Assembly: GCA_024640305.1 (NCBI GenBank) | Contig: JAHEFG010000002.1 | Location: 97,972-161,971, forward strand | DNA length: 64,000 bases | Reading direction: 5' to 3' | From: Gammaproteobacteria bacterium | GTDB taxonomy: Bacteria; Pseudomonadota; Gammaproteobacteria; Steroidobacterales; Woeseiaceae | Shown here: positions 27,281 to 34,607 of the stretch, in pieces | How the letters are laid out: every line of letters begins with the position of its first letter | Position numbering within the stretch: the stretch's first letter is position 1 | The notes under the pieces: generated by a model | Database searches by the model: none | What the model was told of the DNA's origin: nothing | Seen by the model: only the letters and a program-made list of their open reading frames with translations | Made by a program: the position numbers and the translations under genes

Positions 27281-28309
27281 CTAGAATGAAGTCAGGAACG
27301 ATGCGGCATTGCCGCCAATCATGCCTTTGGCCATCCGCGCCGCTTGCAAATACGTCTCACCTTTTGGGTAGTCGTCCGGTTGCGGATTACAAACTCGTAT
27401 AACTCGATTTCGATGATACAACCTGATCTGCGAACTGAACGGAATGACACGCTCCGGGTCTCCCCCGGTAAGTTCGAGATGCAGCGCAGGTAATCGGTAC
27501 CACGGCACGTTCATGTCCCAATGGTGCGCGTTGTGGTAACCAAAATTAAGCGTAAGCCAATTCAGCCTTTCGAAACGTGACGACAACGGTACGCTGAATG
27601 TGTGCTTCTGCTCCCATTCGAAATCGCCCTTGTGTGGCGAAGGTACATATTCAAACAACGTCGCATTGTAGGAATAGTCATGCTGCAAAGCATCCATGAA
27701 TCTCAGCACATGCATCATTATCATGTAAGCAATCATGTAGAGAATCGCAGCTTTGGGAAATGTGAAAAGGACAACAGCGAACACACCGCCCCGAATGACG
27801 AGCACAATGACATTTCTTACCCGCTGCTTGCGGCGCTCCGGAATAATGAATGACGAAAACGCCATGACAAAATGCATGATCAGGTCATGTGCGGGAATGT
27901 AAAACCACTCGAGTATCCGTGTCGTTCGCAAAATTAGTGGATGGCGCTCGAAGAATTCTTCGTACTCGAACCACACTACATCATCGTTATCGACATGGTG
28001 CCGGAAGTGCTTGTAACGCATATCTTCGTAGGTGCCATAGGCAGCGCCGCATATCCAGCTCAGGAAACGACCCAGGCGTGAATTGTGCTCAATCTTCCTG
28101 AAGATCAGATTATGCCCACATTCGTGGATCAGATAAGCCGCAATCGTCATCGCATGAGCGAGCAAAAACATCGCAGGGAGACTAACCGCCAGGGACGCGT
28201 GAAACAGGCCGGCCAGGCCGAGCGCGTAAGCAGACACAACATACAGCAGAGCTCCACCGTAATAGCGCATCCCATCGGCTTGCTTGAGAATCGAGACTGG
28301 CTGCGTCAT
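27281..28309 (-). CDS. Membrane fatty acid desaturase/hydroxylase family protein
   Basis: Integral-membrane di-iron protein of 342 residues. Three His clusters are visible: HECGHN, KHFRHHVDND and HNAHHWD, with hydrophobic segments between. The type resembles acyl-lipid desaturases and beta-carotene/alkane hydroxylase relatives; the substrate is not determined. ATG at 28309 is chosen over an in-frame TTG nine bases earlier. It diverges from the PII gene across 97 bases. Confidence 0.85.
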   Translation of the reverse strand: MTQPVSILKQADGMRYYGGALLYVVSAYALGLAGLFHASLAVSLPAMFLLAHAMTIAAYLIHECGHNLIFRKIEHNSRLGRFLSWICGAAYGTYEDMRYKHFRHHVDNDDVVWFEYEEFFERHPLILRTTRILEWFYIPAHDLIMHFVMAFSSFIIPERRKQRVRNVIVLVIRGGVFAVVLFTFPKAAILYMIAYMIMMHVLRFMDALQHDYSYNATLFEYVPSPHKGDFEWEQKHTFSVPLSSRFERLNWLTLNFGYHNAHHWDMNVPWYRLPALHLELTGGDPERVIPFSSQIRLYHRNRVIRVCNPQPDDYPKGETYLQAARMAKGMIGGNAASFLTSF

Positions 28310-28367
28310 CGTCACCAACCGTGAAAAGTCGTTTTTCTTTGTACACTTAGCCCGACCGTATTGCTAG

Positions 28368-28745
<378 letters not shown>

Positions 28746-28802
28746 GTAAGATGGTCGTGTGCGACCTGCTGCCAAAAACACTCGCTCCGACAATCGACAA
28801 AT

Positions 28803-29306
28803 CTAGACACTGGCGACTACCTGGCGCCAGCACTCGAGCTTTTGTGCATACGGCATCGAGGCGTACGCCGGACTCGTTGAAGGTAAGACGCGCGTCTGCG
28901 GCACAGCTGATTCCAATTGCGGAATAACCAGTCTGTGAAATATCTGCGCCGCTTTCTGGCCATTAAAGCACAGCTGTGAAATCTTGCTGTGCGTTAGAAA
29001 AAAGCGATTGAAATTATTGATCTTCTCGGTACCGCGACGAATGTCTGCGTCCATGCTGCCCGGTCTGACAGAACTCTCGAGGACGTCCCATAGTGCAATG
29101 CCGTGCTCGAGCAGTGCCTGGCAACGCTGATCGTAGGAACCGTCAGCGCCTGTGAGTTCGCCCATTATTTTCCAAAATGTATTTTGCGGATGGGCATAGT
29201 ATTGCTGCGCTTCGATTGAGCGTTTTCCGGGGAGGCTCCCCAGAACAAGCACGCGTGCGTCGCTTCTGGCCACAGGCGGGAAGCCGCTAGAGGCTTCCTT
29301 CGTCAT
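28803..29306 (-). CDS. Hypoxanthine/uracil-DNA glycosylase family 6 (HDG-like)
   Basis: A 167-residue base-excision repair enzyme of the uracil-DNA glycosylase superfamily. The HDG-type motif GSLPGKRSIEAQQYYAHPQN and the following TFWKIM are present, and the second conserved segment is LPSTSPAYASMP. Family members remove hypoxanthine arising from adenine deamination; the related Mug type is a less likely alternative. It converges with the PII gene at its 3' end. Confidence 0.85.
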   Translation of the reverse strand: MTKEASSGFPPVARSDARVLVLGSLPGKRSIEAQQYYAHPQNTFWKIMGELTGADGSYDQRCQALLEHGIALWDVLESSVRPGSMDADIRRGTEKINNFNRFFLTHSKISQLCFNGQKAAQIFHRLVIPQLESAVPQTRVLPSTSPAYASMPYAQKLECWRQVVASV

Positions 29307-29385
29307 TTCTTCATATTCTGCGCTGATTGCCCACTCCTTGTTGCGATTCCGGATGAGTATAAATTCTGTTACTCAGGAGAAGACA

Positions 29386-29601
29386 ATGAAACTACTCGCA
29401 TTTACCGTGACCATGCTCGCGTTGTGCCAAACGCCGGCGTATTCCTATGACGACTGTGCCAAAGCGGCGTGCGCGGAAGTGAAAGCCAAAATCAGCAACA
29501 TCGAGTCGAAAATGCGCTCTGGATATACGCGCGCTCAAGGCGAACGTTACGCAGACAAATTACGCGTGCTCAAGGCCCGGCGTTCAAAATTATGCCGTTA
29601 G
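29386..29601 (+). CDS. Small secreted protein of unknown function
   Basis: A 71-residue protein with a signal peptide (MKLLAFTVTMLALCQTPAYS) and a mature helical region containing three Cys residues and a basic C-terminus (CAEVKAKISNIESKMRSG, then KARRSKLC). AGGAG lies 6 bases upstream of the ATG. The layout recalls DUF1090-type periplasmic helical hairpins, but this is only resemblance. A TATAAA motif at 29359 may be its -10. Confidence 0.75.
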   Translation: MKLLAFTVTMLALCQTPAYSYDDCAKAACAEVKAKISNIESKMRSGYTRAQGERYADKLRVLKARRSKLCR

Positions 29602-29609
29602 CGCGCGAC

Positions 29610-30713
29610 TCAGTAGCCTCGCTGTGGGTCAACAACGTTTAGCAACTTGTCGCCTGCAACAAACCGTCGGGTGTTCTCTTTGATTAACGTATCGTGACGC
29701 TCACGACCTCCCCCCCGACCAGCAACGTGGGGAGTGATAATGACGTTTTCAATCTGCCATAAGCGATGATCTGCCGGCAATGGTTCCGGATCCGTGACGT
29801 CCAGACCGGCACCGGCGAGCTGCCCGGTTTCAAGCGCTTGAACCAGATCATCGGTCACAACACTGGCACCTCGGCCAACCGAGATGAAATAGCTGCCACG
29901 TTTCGCATCCGCAAAAAACTCCTGGTCGAATATGCCGGTGGTTTCCGGCGTCAGCGGCAGTGCATTGACAATGAAATCGGCCTCCGCGGCGAGTTCATGC
30001 AACTCATTTGACAGCCCAACATAGTCGACGAAGTCCGGCCCATCTCGCGAACTCCGTCGCGTACCGACCACGCGCATACCGAGCGCCGCAGCACGTCGCG
30101 CAACCTCGGTGCCGATACCGCCAAGCCCCACAACGAGCAACGTCTTTCCTGAGATTTCCTGTTTTCGCGGCGCCGCCGGGCCACCGCGCCGCCATTCGCC
30201 TGTTGCCATCAGCTTGCCGTATGGGACAAGACCGCGCCCCAGCGCCATGACCATCGCTACAGCATGTTCCGCGAGCACGGGTGAGGCTATTTTTTGCATA
30301 TTCGTCAATACTACTTCTGTGCTCGCAACCTGCTCCAGGGCTACGCAGCGTTCCACGCCAGCGCTGAAAACCTGGATCCAGCTTGCATCAACGGCAGCAT
30401 CCAGCACTTCTGCGCTACAAATGCCGATAATCGCTTCCGCAGCACCAGCTTGTTCAATGGCCTCGGCCTGTGTTGTTACCTGAACGAAATCGATATCCGG
30501 CCACAGTCGCCGCAATTCGCCCACAAGCTCGTCCGTCGCCCTGACCACGATTTTGCGTGGCTCACGCCACCTGGAGAGATCTCGAACCGGTACCGAGCCT
30601 TGCTTGATTCCAGTTTGCCTTATAAGTTTTTCTACTTCGCTGTCCGCGAGGACGGTCAACGGGAAAAGCAGCAATAGAAAAACCCCGACTATCGATGCTG
30701 TCGGTCTGGTCAT
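29610..30713 (-). CDS. D-2-hydroxyacid dehydrogenase with signal peptide
   Basis: A 367-residue NAD-dependent dehydrogenase of the D-isomer 2-hydroxyacid family. The NAD motif VGLGGIGTEVARRAAALG, the catalytic Arg region SVGRGASVV, the acidic DPEPLP and the catalytic His in ITPHVAG are all present. Unusually, residues 1-23 (MTRPTASIVGVFLLLLFPLTVLA) form a classic signal peptide, which would place an NAD enzyme in the periplasm. It is 18 bases after the AgmX-like gene and may be the last gene of the envelope operon. Confidence 0.85.
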   Translation of the reverse strand: MTRPTASIVGVFLLLLFPLTVLADSEVEKLIRQTGIKQGSVPVRDLSRWREPRKIVVRATDELVGELRRLWPDIDFVQVTTQAEAIEQAGAAEAIIGICSAEVLDAAVDASWIQVFSAGVERCVALEQVASTEVVLTNMQKIASPVLAEHAVAMVMALGRGLVPYGKLMATGEWRRGGPAAPRKQEISGKTLLVVGLGGIGTEVARRAAALGMRVVGTRRSSRDGPDFVDYVGLSNELHELAAEADFIVNALPLTPETTGIFDQEFFADAKRGSYFISVGRGASVVTDDLVQALETGQLAGAGLDVTDPEPLPADHRLWQIENVIITPHVAGRGGGRERHDTLIKENTRRFVAGDKLLNVVDPQRGY

Positions 30714-30731
30714 TTTTGTGGTCCCTTTTTA

Positions 30732-31682
30732 TTATGCGGGGAAGAAATCGATCGGCTTCGTCGTTGTAATCGCCTCGACGTCTTTGGCCTCGAAGCGGAA
30801 CAGCTTGATACGCTGTACAAGCTTATTCTCAAGATCCGGGTCACCGAGTTCACTGGATACAATCTCACAGAACGTAACCTGGCCGTTGGGTGCAATCGTC
30901 AGACGAAGCACAACCTTTCCTTCTAGTGATGGATCGCTGCGCAAAGCACGATTGTAAAGCGCAAATATAGCACCCTTATTCTTATCGAATACGAGCTCAA
31001 TCTCCTCTCGCGAACGCGATGCCTTGCCGCTCGTACCGGTCCGGCTTGCGCCGCCCGCAGGTCCAATCCCGGCCACCGGGTTCTCGACCTGGGTCGTCGA
31101 GCGACCAGCAATTCCGGTACCACCTGTATTGCGACTCATGCTTGCGGTATTGATACCGGTAGATGCTGTACCGACCTTCGAGGTGATCATCGAACGTTCG
31201 TTACGCGCGGCCTCACCTACAGACGCCGAAAGCTCACGATCGTCTGCGACCTTGTCGAGCAATTCCTGGTCAACAAGGTCGGCAAGGTCTTCGGCGAAGG
31301 GCATCAATGCTGCCTGCGCCTGTTCGCGTGCTACCTCGGTCAAGTCAACCTCTGGCTCCGGTTCCGGTTCTGGCTCCGGTTCGGGTTCGGTCTCGACAAC
31401 CTCCTCCGGTTCGGGTTCGTCGGCCTCAGGTTCGGGCTCTTCTTCCTTTGGCGGCGGAGGTGGCGGCGGCAATGGTTTTTCTTCGAGCAATAGCTGCGCG
31501 ATACGCGGCGGAATTTCCTCAATTTCGTTAGGATCGCGTTCCGGTGTCGGTAGGAACGGCCAAATCAGCCCAAGCACCAGGACAATAAGGAACGTAATGC
31601 CCAACAAGCGCTGGAACTTGCGATCCTGGTTCGAATCCGACGACCAGGGTAGTTCATATTCTCTGTAGAACGGTAGATCCAC
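30732..31682 (-). CDS. TonB-like energy transducer with AgmX/PglI C-terminal domain
   Basis: A 316-residue inner-membrane protein with one N-terminal membrane helix (~26-45), a proline-rich segment (PPPPPPP), an acidic Glu-Pro repeat, a Gly/Thr/Ser-rich linker, and a C-terminal globular domain (~225-316: ELVFDKNKGAIFALYNRAL, then GKVVLRLTIAPNGQV). This is the AgmX/PglI (GltG/GltJ) type TonB-like arrangement that spans the periplasm. It follows two ExbD-like and one ExbB-like gene and would transmit their proton-driven motion to an outer-envelope partner. Confidence 0.88.
   Translation of the reverse strand: MDLPFYREYELPWSSDSNQDRKFQRLLGITFLIVLVLGLIWPFLPTPERDPNEIEEIPPRIAQLLLEEKPLPPPPPPPKEEEPEPEADEPEPEEVVETEPEPEPEPEPEPEVDLTEVAREQAQAALMPFAEDLADLVDQELLDKVADDRELSASVGEAARNERSMITSKVGTASTGINTASMSRNTGGTGIAGRSTTQVENPVAGIGPAGGASRTGTSGKASRSREEIELVFDKNKGAIFALYNRALRSDPSLEGKVVLRLTIAPNGQVTFCEIVSSELGDPDLENKLVQRIKLFRFEAKDVEAITTTKPIDFFPA
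31352..31440 (-). repeat. Glu-Pro codon repeat inside the transducer gene
   Basis: Tandem GAACCG/GAGCCA-type hexamers encode alternating Glu and Pro (about 12 units in two blocks). Codons vary among units, so the repeat is maintained at protein level; such segments are rigid periplasmic spacers in TonB proteins. Confidence 0.8.
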
Positions 31683-31711
31683 GCGCTACTCCTAAGCTCT
31701 AACCTGTGTCC

Positions 31712-32239
31712 CTACTGCGTTGCCTGCAGATTATCGAGCTTATCCGAGCTCTTCTGCAGCACCGCAAGAGAAATTTGTCCGTAATCCGACTCCGTGCAAG
31801 TCGCCATGACTTTCTTCAGGAGTCGGTATGGAATGTCTTTGTCACCCATAATGGTGACTTCACGTCCGGCGATGTCGTCTTGTGCCGCGCGTCGCAATAC
31901 TCTGTCATTCTGCGATTTAAGCGCCTCGCGTAATGCCGGTATATCGTTGCCCGTAGTTGCCATCACATTTGCGACTTTGACTACAACTTCGCCCTGTACC
32001 AGGATATCTTCCTCACCGATCAGAATAACGACGGACTCTTTAGCCTTATCTTCGGCTATCGATTCCGGGAGCTGTATATCTTTCGCGTTCGGCAGTGTTT
32101 CGACATCTGATGAATTAACAAGCAGAAAGAACACCAGGATCGTGAAGATATCCATCAGCGAAACGAGATTGAGAGCACCAGCGCCTTTGTTGCGCTTGTG
32201 GTGTTTCTCCATGCGTTTTGCACGAGCCGACTTAACCAT
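31712..32239 (-). CDS. ExbD/TolR-like protein with membrane Asp
   Basis: A 175-residue biopolymer-transport protein with a short basic cytosolic N-terminus, one membrane helix (~24-43) and a periplasmic domain. The proton-relay Asp is present at residue 30 in NLVSLMDIFTILVFFLL. It is the second of two ExbD-like genes in tandem after the ExbB-like gene, each 3 bases apart, and precedes the AgmX-type transducer by 29 bases. Confidence 0.93.
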   Translation of the reverse strand: MVKSARAKRMEKHHKRNKGAGALNLVSLMDIFTILVFFLLVNSSDVETLPNAKDIQLPESIAEDKAKESVVILIGEEDILVQGEVVVKVANVMATTGNDIPALREALKSQNDRVLRRAAQDDIAGREVTIMGDKDIPYRLLKKVMATCTESDYGQISLAVLQKSSDKLDNLQATQ

Positions 32240-32242
32240 TGC

Positions 32243-32758
32243 TTACGCCCCTTCCTGCATGACTGGCGCATCACCAATCGAGATGTCGGGAAATAATTCG
32301 TTGCGAACGACTGATTCATCCTCAATCGCTTCTTCAACTCGCACCCGGTCCATTACCTGCACGAGCGTGTCGTACGCGATATCGGATTCAAGCAAAATTG
32401 AGGCATCGGTCTTGTCCGGATATTTGTCTTTGAGCTCGGACAACTTGCCGCTCAGCGCATCGAAGTCGTATTCGCCTTCATCGCTGCTCGGGTAGATGCC
32501 CAGCAGCCCCTGGTTACGATCGCCAACTTCAATCTTGCCTTGGCGAACAATGACTTCCAGTTGAAAAGTCTGTTCCTGCGGATCCACGGGCTCGGTTGAG
32601 GAGCCTGGCAAATTCAGTTCTAGAATTGCCAAACGCGAGAACACCGCTGTAATCAGCAGGAATGGAACCAGAATAACCATCAGGTTCATAAAAGCCGTGA
32701 TATTGAGTTCGGCCGTGTCATCGTTGTGATGACGACCGCCTCCGCGGCGACGAATCAT
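32243..32758 (-). CDS. ExbD/TolR-like protein lacking the membrane Asp
   Basis: A 171-residue ExbD/TolR relative with a basic N-terminus (MIRRRGGGRHH), one membrane helix (~22-41) and a periplasmic domain. In the helix the essential Asp of the family is Asn at residue 25: NITAFMNLMVILVPFLL. It begins 2 bases after the ExbB-like stop and is followed immediately by an ExbD paralogue that keeps the Asp. A heteromeric ExbB-ExbD-ExbD stator with one active proton carrier is implied. Confidence 0.92.
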   Translation of the reverse strand: MIRRRGGGRHHNDDTAELNITAFMNLMVILVPFLLITAVFSRLAILELNLPGSSTEPVDPQEQTFQLEVIVRQGKIEVGDRNQGLLGIYPSSDEGEYDFDALSGKLSELKDKYPDKTDASILLESDIAYDTLVQVMDRVRVEEAIEDESVVRNELFPDISIGDAPVMQEGA

Positions 32759-32760
32759 GC

Positions 32761-33402
32761 TTACGCTCCAGACGTCTTAAGTTGACGTTCGGTGACGGCG
32801 TTAAGAAACTTGACGCTCGCCATCTCAAGGCTATCCACGAGCTGGTTCGTCTTTGTCTGCAATAACGCATGGATCAGCAACAAGGGAATCGCTGCCATCA
32901 ATCCGAATGCCGTCGTGTTCATCGCGACCGAGATCGATGCTGAAAGCAGATCCGCCTTGTCAGCAGGGTTCGCGTTCGAGACCGCAGTAAACGCATTGAT
33001 CAGGCCGATAATGGTGCCGAGCAGTCCGAGCAATGTCGCAACATTGGCAAGCGTGGCGATGTAATGCGTACGCTTTTCAAGGCGTGGCAACACCTCCATC
33101 ATGCTCTCTTCCATCGCTTTCTCAATATCGTCGCGGCGCCGCGCAGATTTAACGCGGTACAACCCGTAAGTCAGAATCGAGCCAATGGCGGCCTTCGATT
33201 TTGATGTGTGCTGAGCGGCTTCCTGGAAGTTGCCGGCCTTAAGAAACGGCACGATCTTCTTCCACAGAGCGCGATTGCTCGTGCCTGACATCGTTAAATA
33301 CATCCAGCGCTCAATAGCGATCGCGACGCCGCATGCAAACACAAACAGGATCGGGTACATGAATGCACCACCTTCCTGAAAAAAACGCACAACTGTGCCC
33401 AT
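32761..33402 (-). CDS. MotA/TolQ/ExbB-like proton channel protein
   Basis: Inner-membrane protein of 213 residues with three predicted helices. The conserved helix-2 motif ATLLGLLGTIIGLINAF and helix-3 SVAMNTTAFGLMAAIPLLL are typical of ExbB/TolQ, with a cytosolic loop rich in basic residues between helix 1 and 2. It would form the pentameric proton channel with the two ExbD-like partners encoded just downstream. Upstream is a REP-like palindrome pair. Confidence 0.94.
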   Translation of the reverse strand: MGTVVRFFQEGGAFMYPILFVFACGVAIAIERWMYLTMSGTSNRALWKKIVPFLKAGNFQEAAQHTSKSKAAIGSILTYGLYRVKSARRRDDIEKAMEESMMEVLPRLEKRTHYIATLANVATLLGLLGTIIGLINAFTAVSNANPADKADLLSASISVAMNTTAFGLMAAIPLLLIHALLQTKTNQLVDSLEMASVKFLNAVTERQLKTSGA

Positions 33403-33423
33403 GGTCTTGCTCCTCTTAGAACA

Positions 33424-33476
33424 TTTCGCGGCCTGCGCCGCTCCAAAAAACTGTTGCGACCAAAGTCGCTCCTACT
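33424..33476. repeat. REP-like palindrome pair
   Basis: Two adjacent imperfect hairpins occupy the 69-base gap between two operon genes. On the minus strand the first reads GTAGGAGCGACTTTGGTCGC and the second GGAGCGGCGCAGGCCGCG, both with the GGAGCG core known from gammaproteobacterial REP sequences. The first overlaps the stop codon of the upstream gene. REP pairs inside operons can stabilise or terminate the message and so could set a different level for the motor genes. Confidence 0.65.
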
Positions 33477-33948
33477 CTTGTTCGTCTCCATACAGGTCGT
33501 CGTAATAATTGACCTGCCTAATAAACTCTTCTCTGTCGATCGGCGCTAACACCTCATCTAAGAGTGTATTGACCGGACGTCCCATCAAGTCGCCAGGATC
33601 GGACTTTTGCCAGGGAACGATATACAGCACCTTTGGCAATTCCTGATTACCCGTAATTTCAGTGCGCCCCAGCTCCAACCGGTCCATCACCTGGCTGCCG
33701 GACTCCTGCCTGGTAACATCTGCAGCAATCACCGCGGATGAACCAGCTGGCTCTGCCGCATCGCGATCATCACCAATCGATCGAGACGTATCGACAGCAG
33801 GCTGAAGATCGGCTGAAGTATCAACAGCAGGTTCAAGCGACTCCTCATCCGATCCCTCCTGAGCAAAAGCGGCAAACGTCGCCAACAACATGGCAAGCAT
33901 GATTTCGGGGCCGAATACTCTTCGTTTCCTAGCACTCATGTCCGTCAT
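33472..33948 (-). CDS. Small secreted protein of the envelope operon, unknown function
   Basis: About 158 residues with a signal peptide ending AAFAQEG, an acidic low-complexity stretch with a direct repeat (AVDTSADLQPAVDTS), then a conserved-looking C-terminus with VLYIVPWQKSDPGDLMGRP and LDEVLAPIDREEFIRQV. ATG at 33948 overlaps the TPR lipoprotein stop (ATGA); a second ATG at 33939 has better spacing from GGCGGA. I do not recognise the family. Its fixed place before the motor genes suggests a periplasmic partner. Confidence 0.8.
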   Translation of the reverse strand: MTDMSARKRRVFGPEIMLAMLLATFAAFAQEGSDEESLEPAVDTSADLQPAVDTSRSIGDDRDAAEPAGSSAVIAADVTRQESGSQVMDRLELGRTEITGNQELPKVLYIVPWQKSDPGDLMGRPVNTLLDEVLAPIDREEFIRQVNYYDDLYGDEQE

Positions 33949-34607
33949 TCCGCCACGTTTGCCGTCCGCTGATTCGCCGCTACACGACGCGTCAGATCTG
34001 CAATCCATTTTTCAACCTGTTTGTCGTTACCAACAATTTCCTGATAATCCTCAAAATGCTGCAGTGCGACATCCAGGCGCTGTAAATACAATTCATTCAG
34101 AACGCCAAGGTTGTAGTGTGCCAAGGCGTAATCCGGTGACGATGTGACGGCCTTCAAATAAGCGGCTTCTGCCTCGAGAAATTTCCCATTTCTGCGAAGT
34201 AGCATGCCCTGTTGGTTCAATGCCGCCGGATGCGAGGGGTCAAGTGCCAGCGCCCGGTCAACGGAATCCTGCGCGGCCTGATCATTGCCATTCTGCGAAT
34301 GAATGATGGCCAGGTTGACATGTGCACCCGGGTAACCTGGATATTGCAGCAAAAACTCTTTCAAACGCAGCTCAGCATCAACAAAATCGCCCGATGCCAT
34401 GACCGCCGTCGCCTGCTCGAACATCGTCAATGCCTGTGGCGGGATCTCTGGCAGCACTTGCTCGACGCCACCCTGAGGTGCCGTTACAGGCCCTGATTCG
34501 CCGCCATCTGCGGTCTTGGGACCCGACGAAGCGCAGCCTGCAACTGCCACAATGGCCGCTGCTACAAGCAATCGCGATGCCAGATTAATATAACGCTGTA
34601 ACCACAT
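33945..34607 (-). CDS. TPR lipoprotein
   Basis: About 220 residues with a lipoprotein signal (lipobox AVAGC) and at least three tetratricopeptide units (for example AHVNLAIIHSQNGNDQAAQD, AALNQQGMLLRRNGKFLEAE, and the LAHYNLGVLNEL unit). Position in an ExbB/ExbD/AgmX operon recalls GltE (AglT) of the Myxococcus gliding machinery, which is a TPR protein; this is analogy. The start may be GTG at 34613; either overlaps the preceding gene. Confidence 0.88.
   Translation of the reverse strand: MWLQRYINLASRLLVAAAIVAVAGCASSGPKTADGGESGPVTAPQGGVEQVLPEIPPQALTMFEQATAVMASGDFVDAELRLKEFLLQYPGYPGAHVNLAIIHSQNGNDQAAQDSVDRALALDPSHPAALNQQGMLLRRNGKFLEAEAAYLKAVTSSPDYALAHYNLGVLNELYLQRLDVALQHFEDYQEIVGNDKQVEKWIADLTRRVAANQRTANVAE

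Noticed and set aside
28753..28766. GGTCG/CGACC hairpin after the PII gene
   Set aside because: The stem is only five base pairs and no T-run follows on either strand, so it is not called a terminator.
31352..31440. Short repeats that might suggest a CRISPR array
   Set aside because: The units are hexamers in a coding frame for Glu-Pro, without spacers or cas genes.
31024..31668. A Ser/Gly-rich plus-strand open frame
   Set aside because: It is the reverse reading of the Glu-Pro repeat and linker of the AgmX-like gene.
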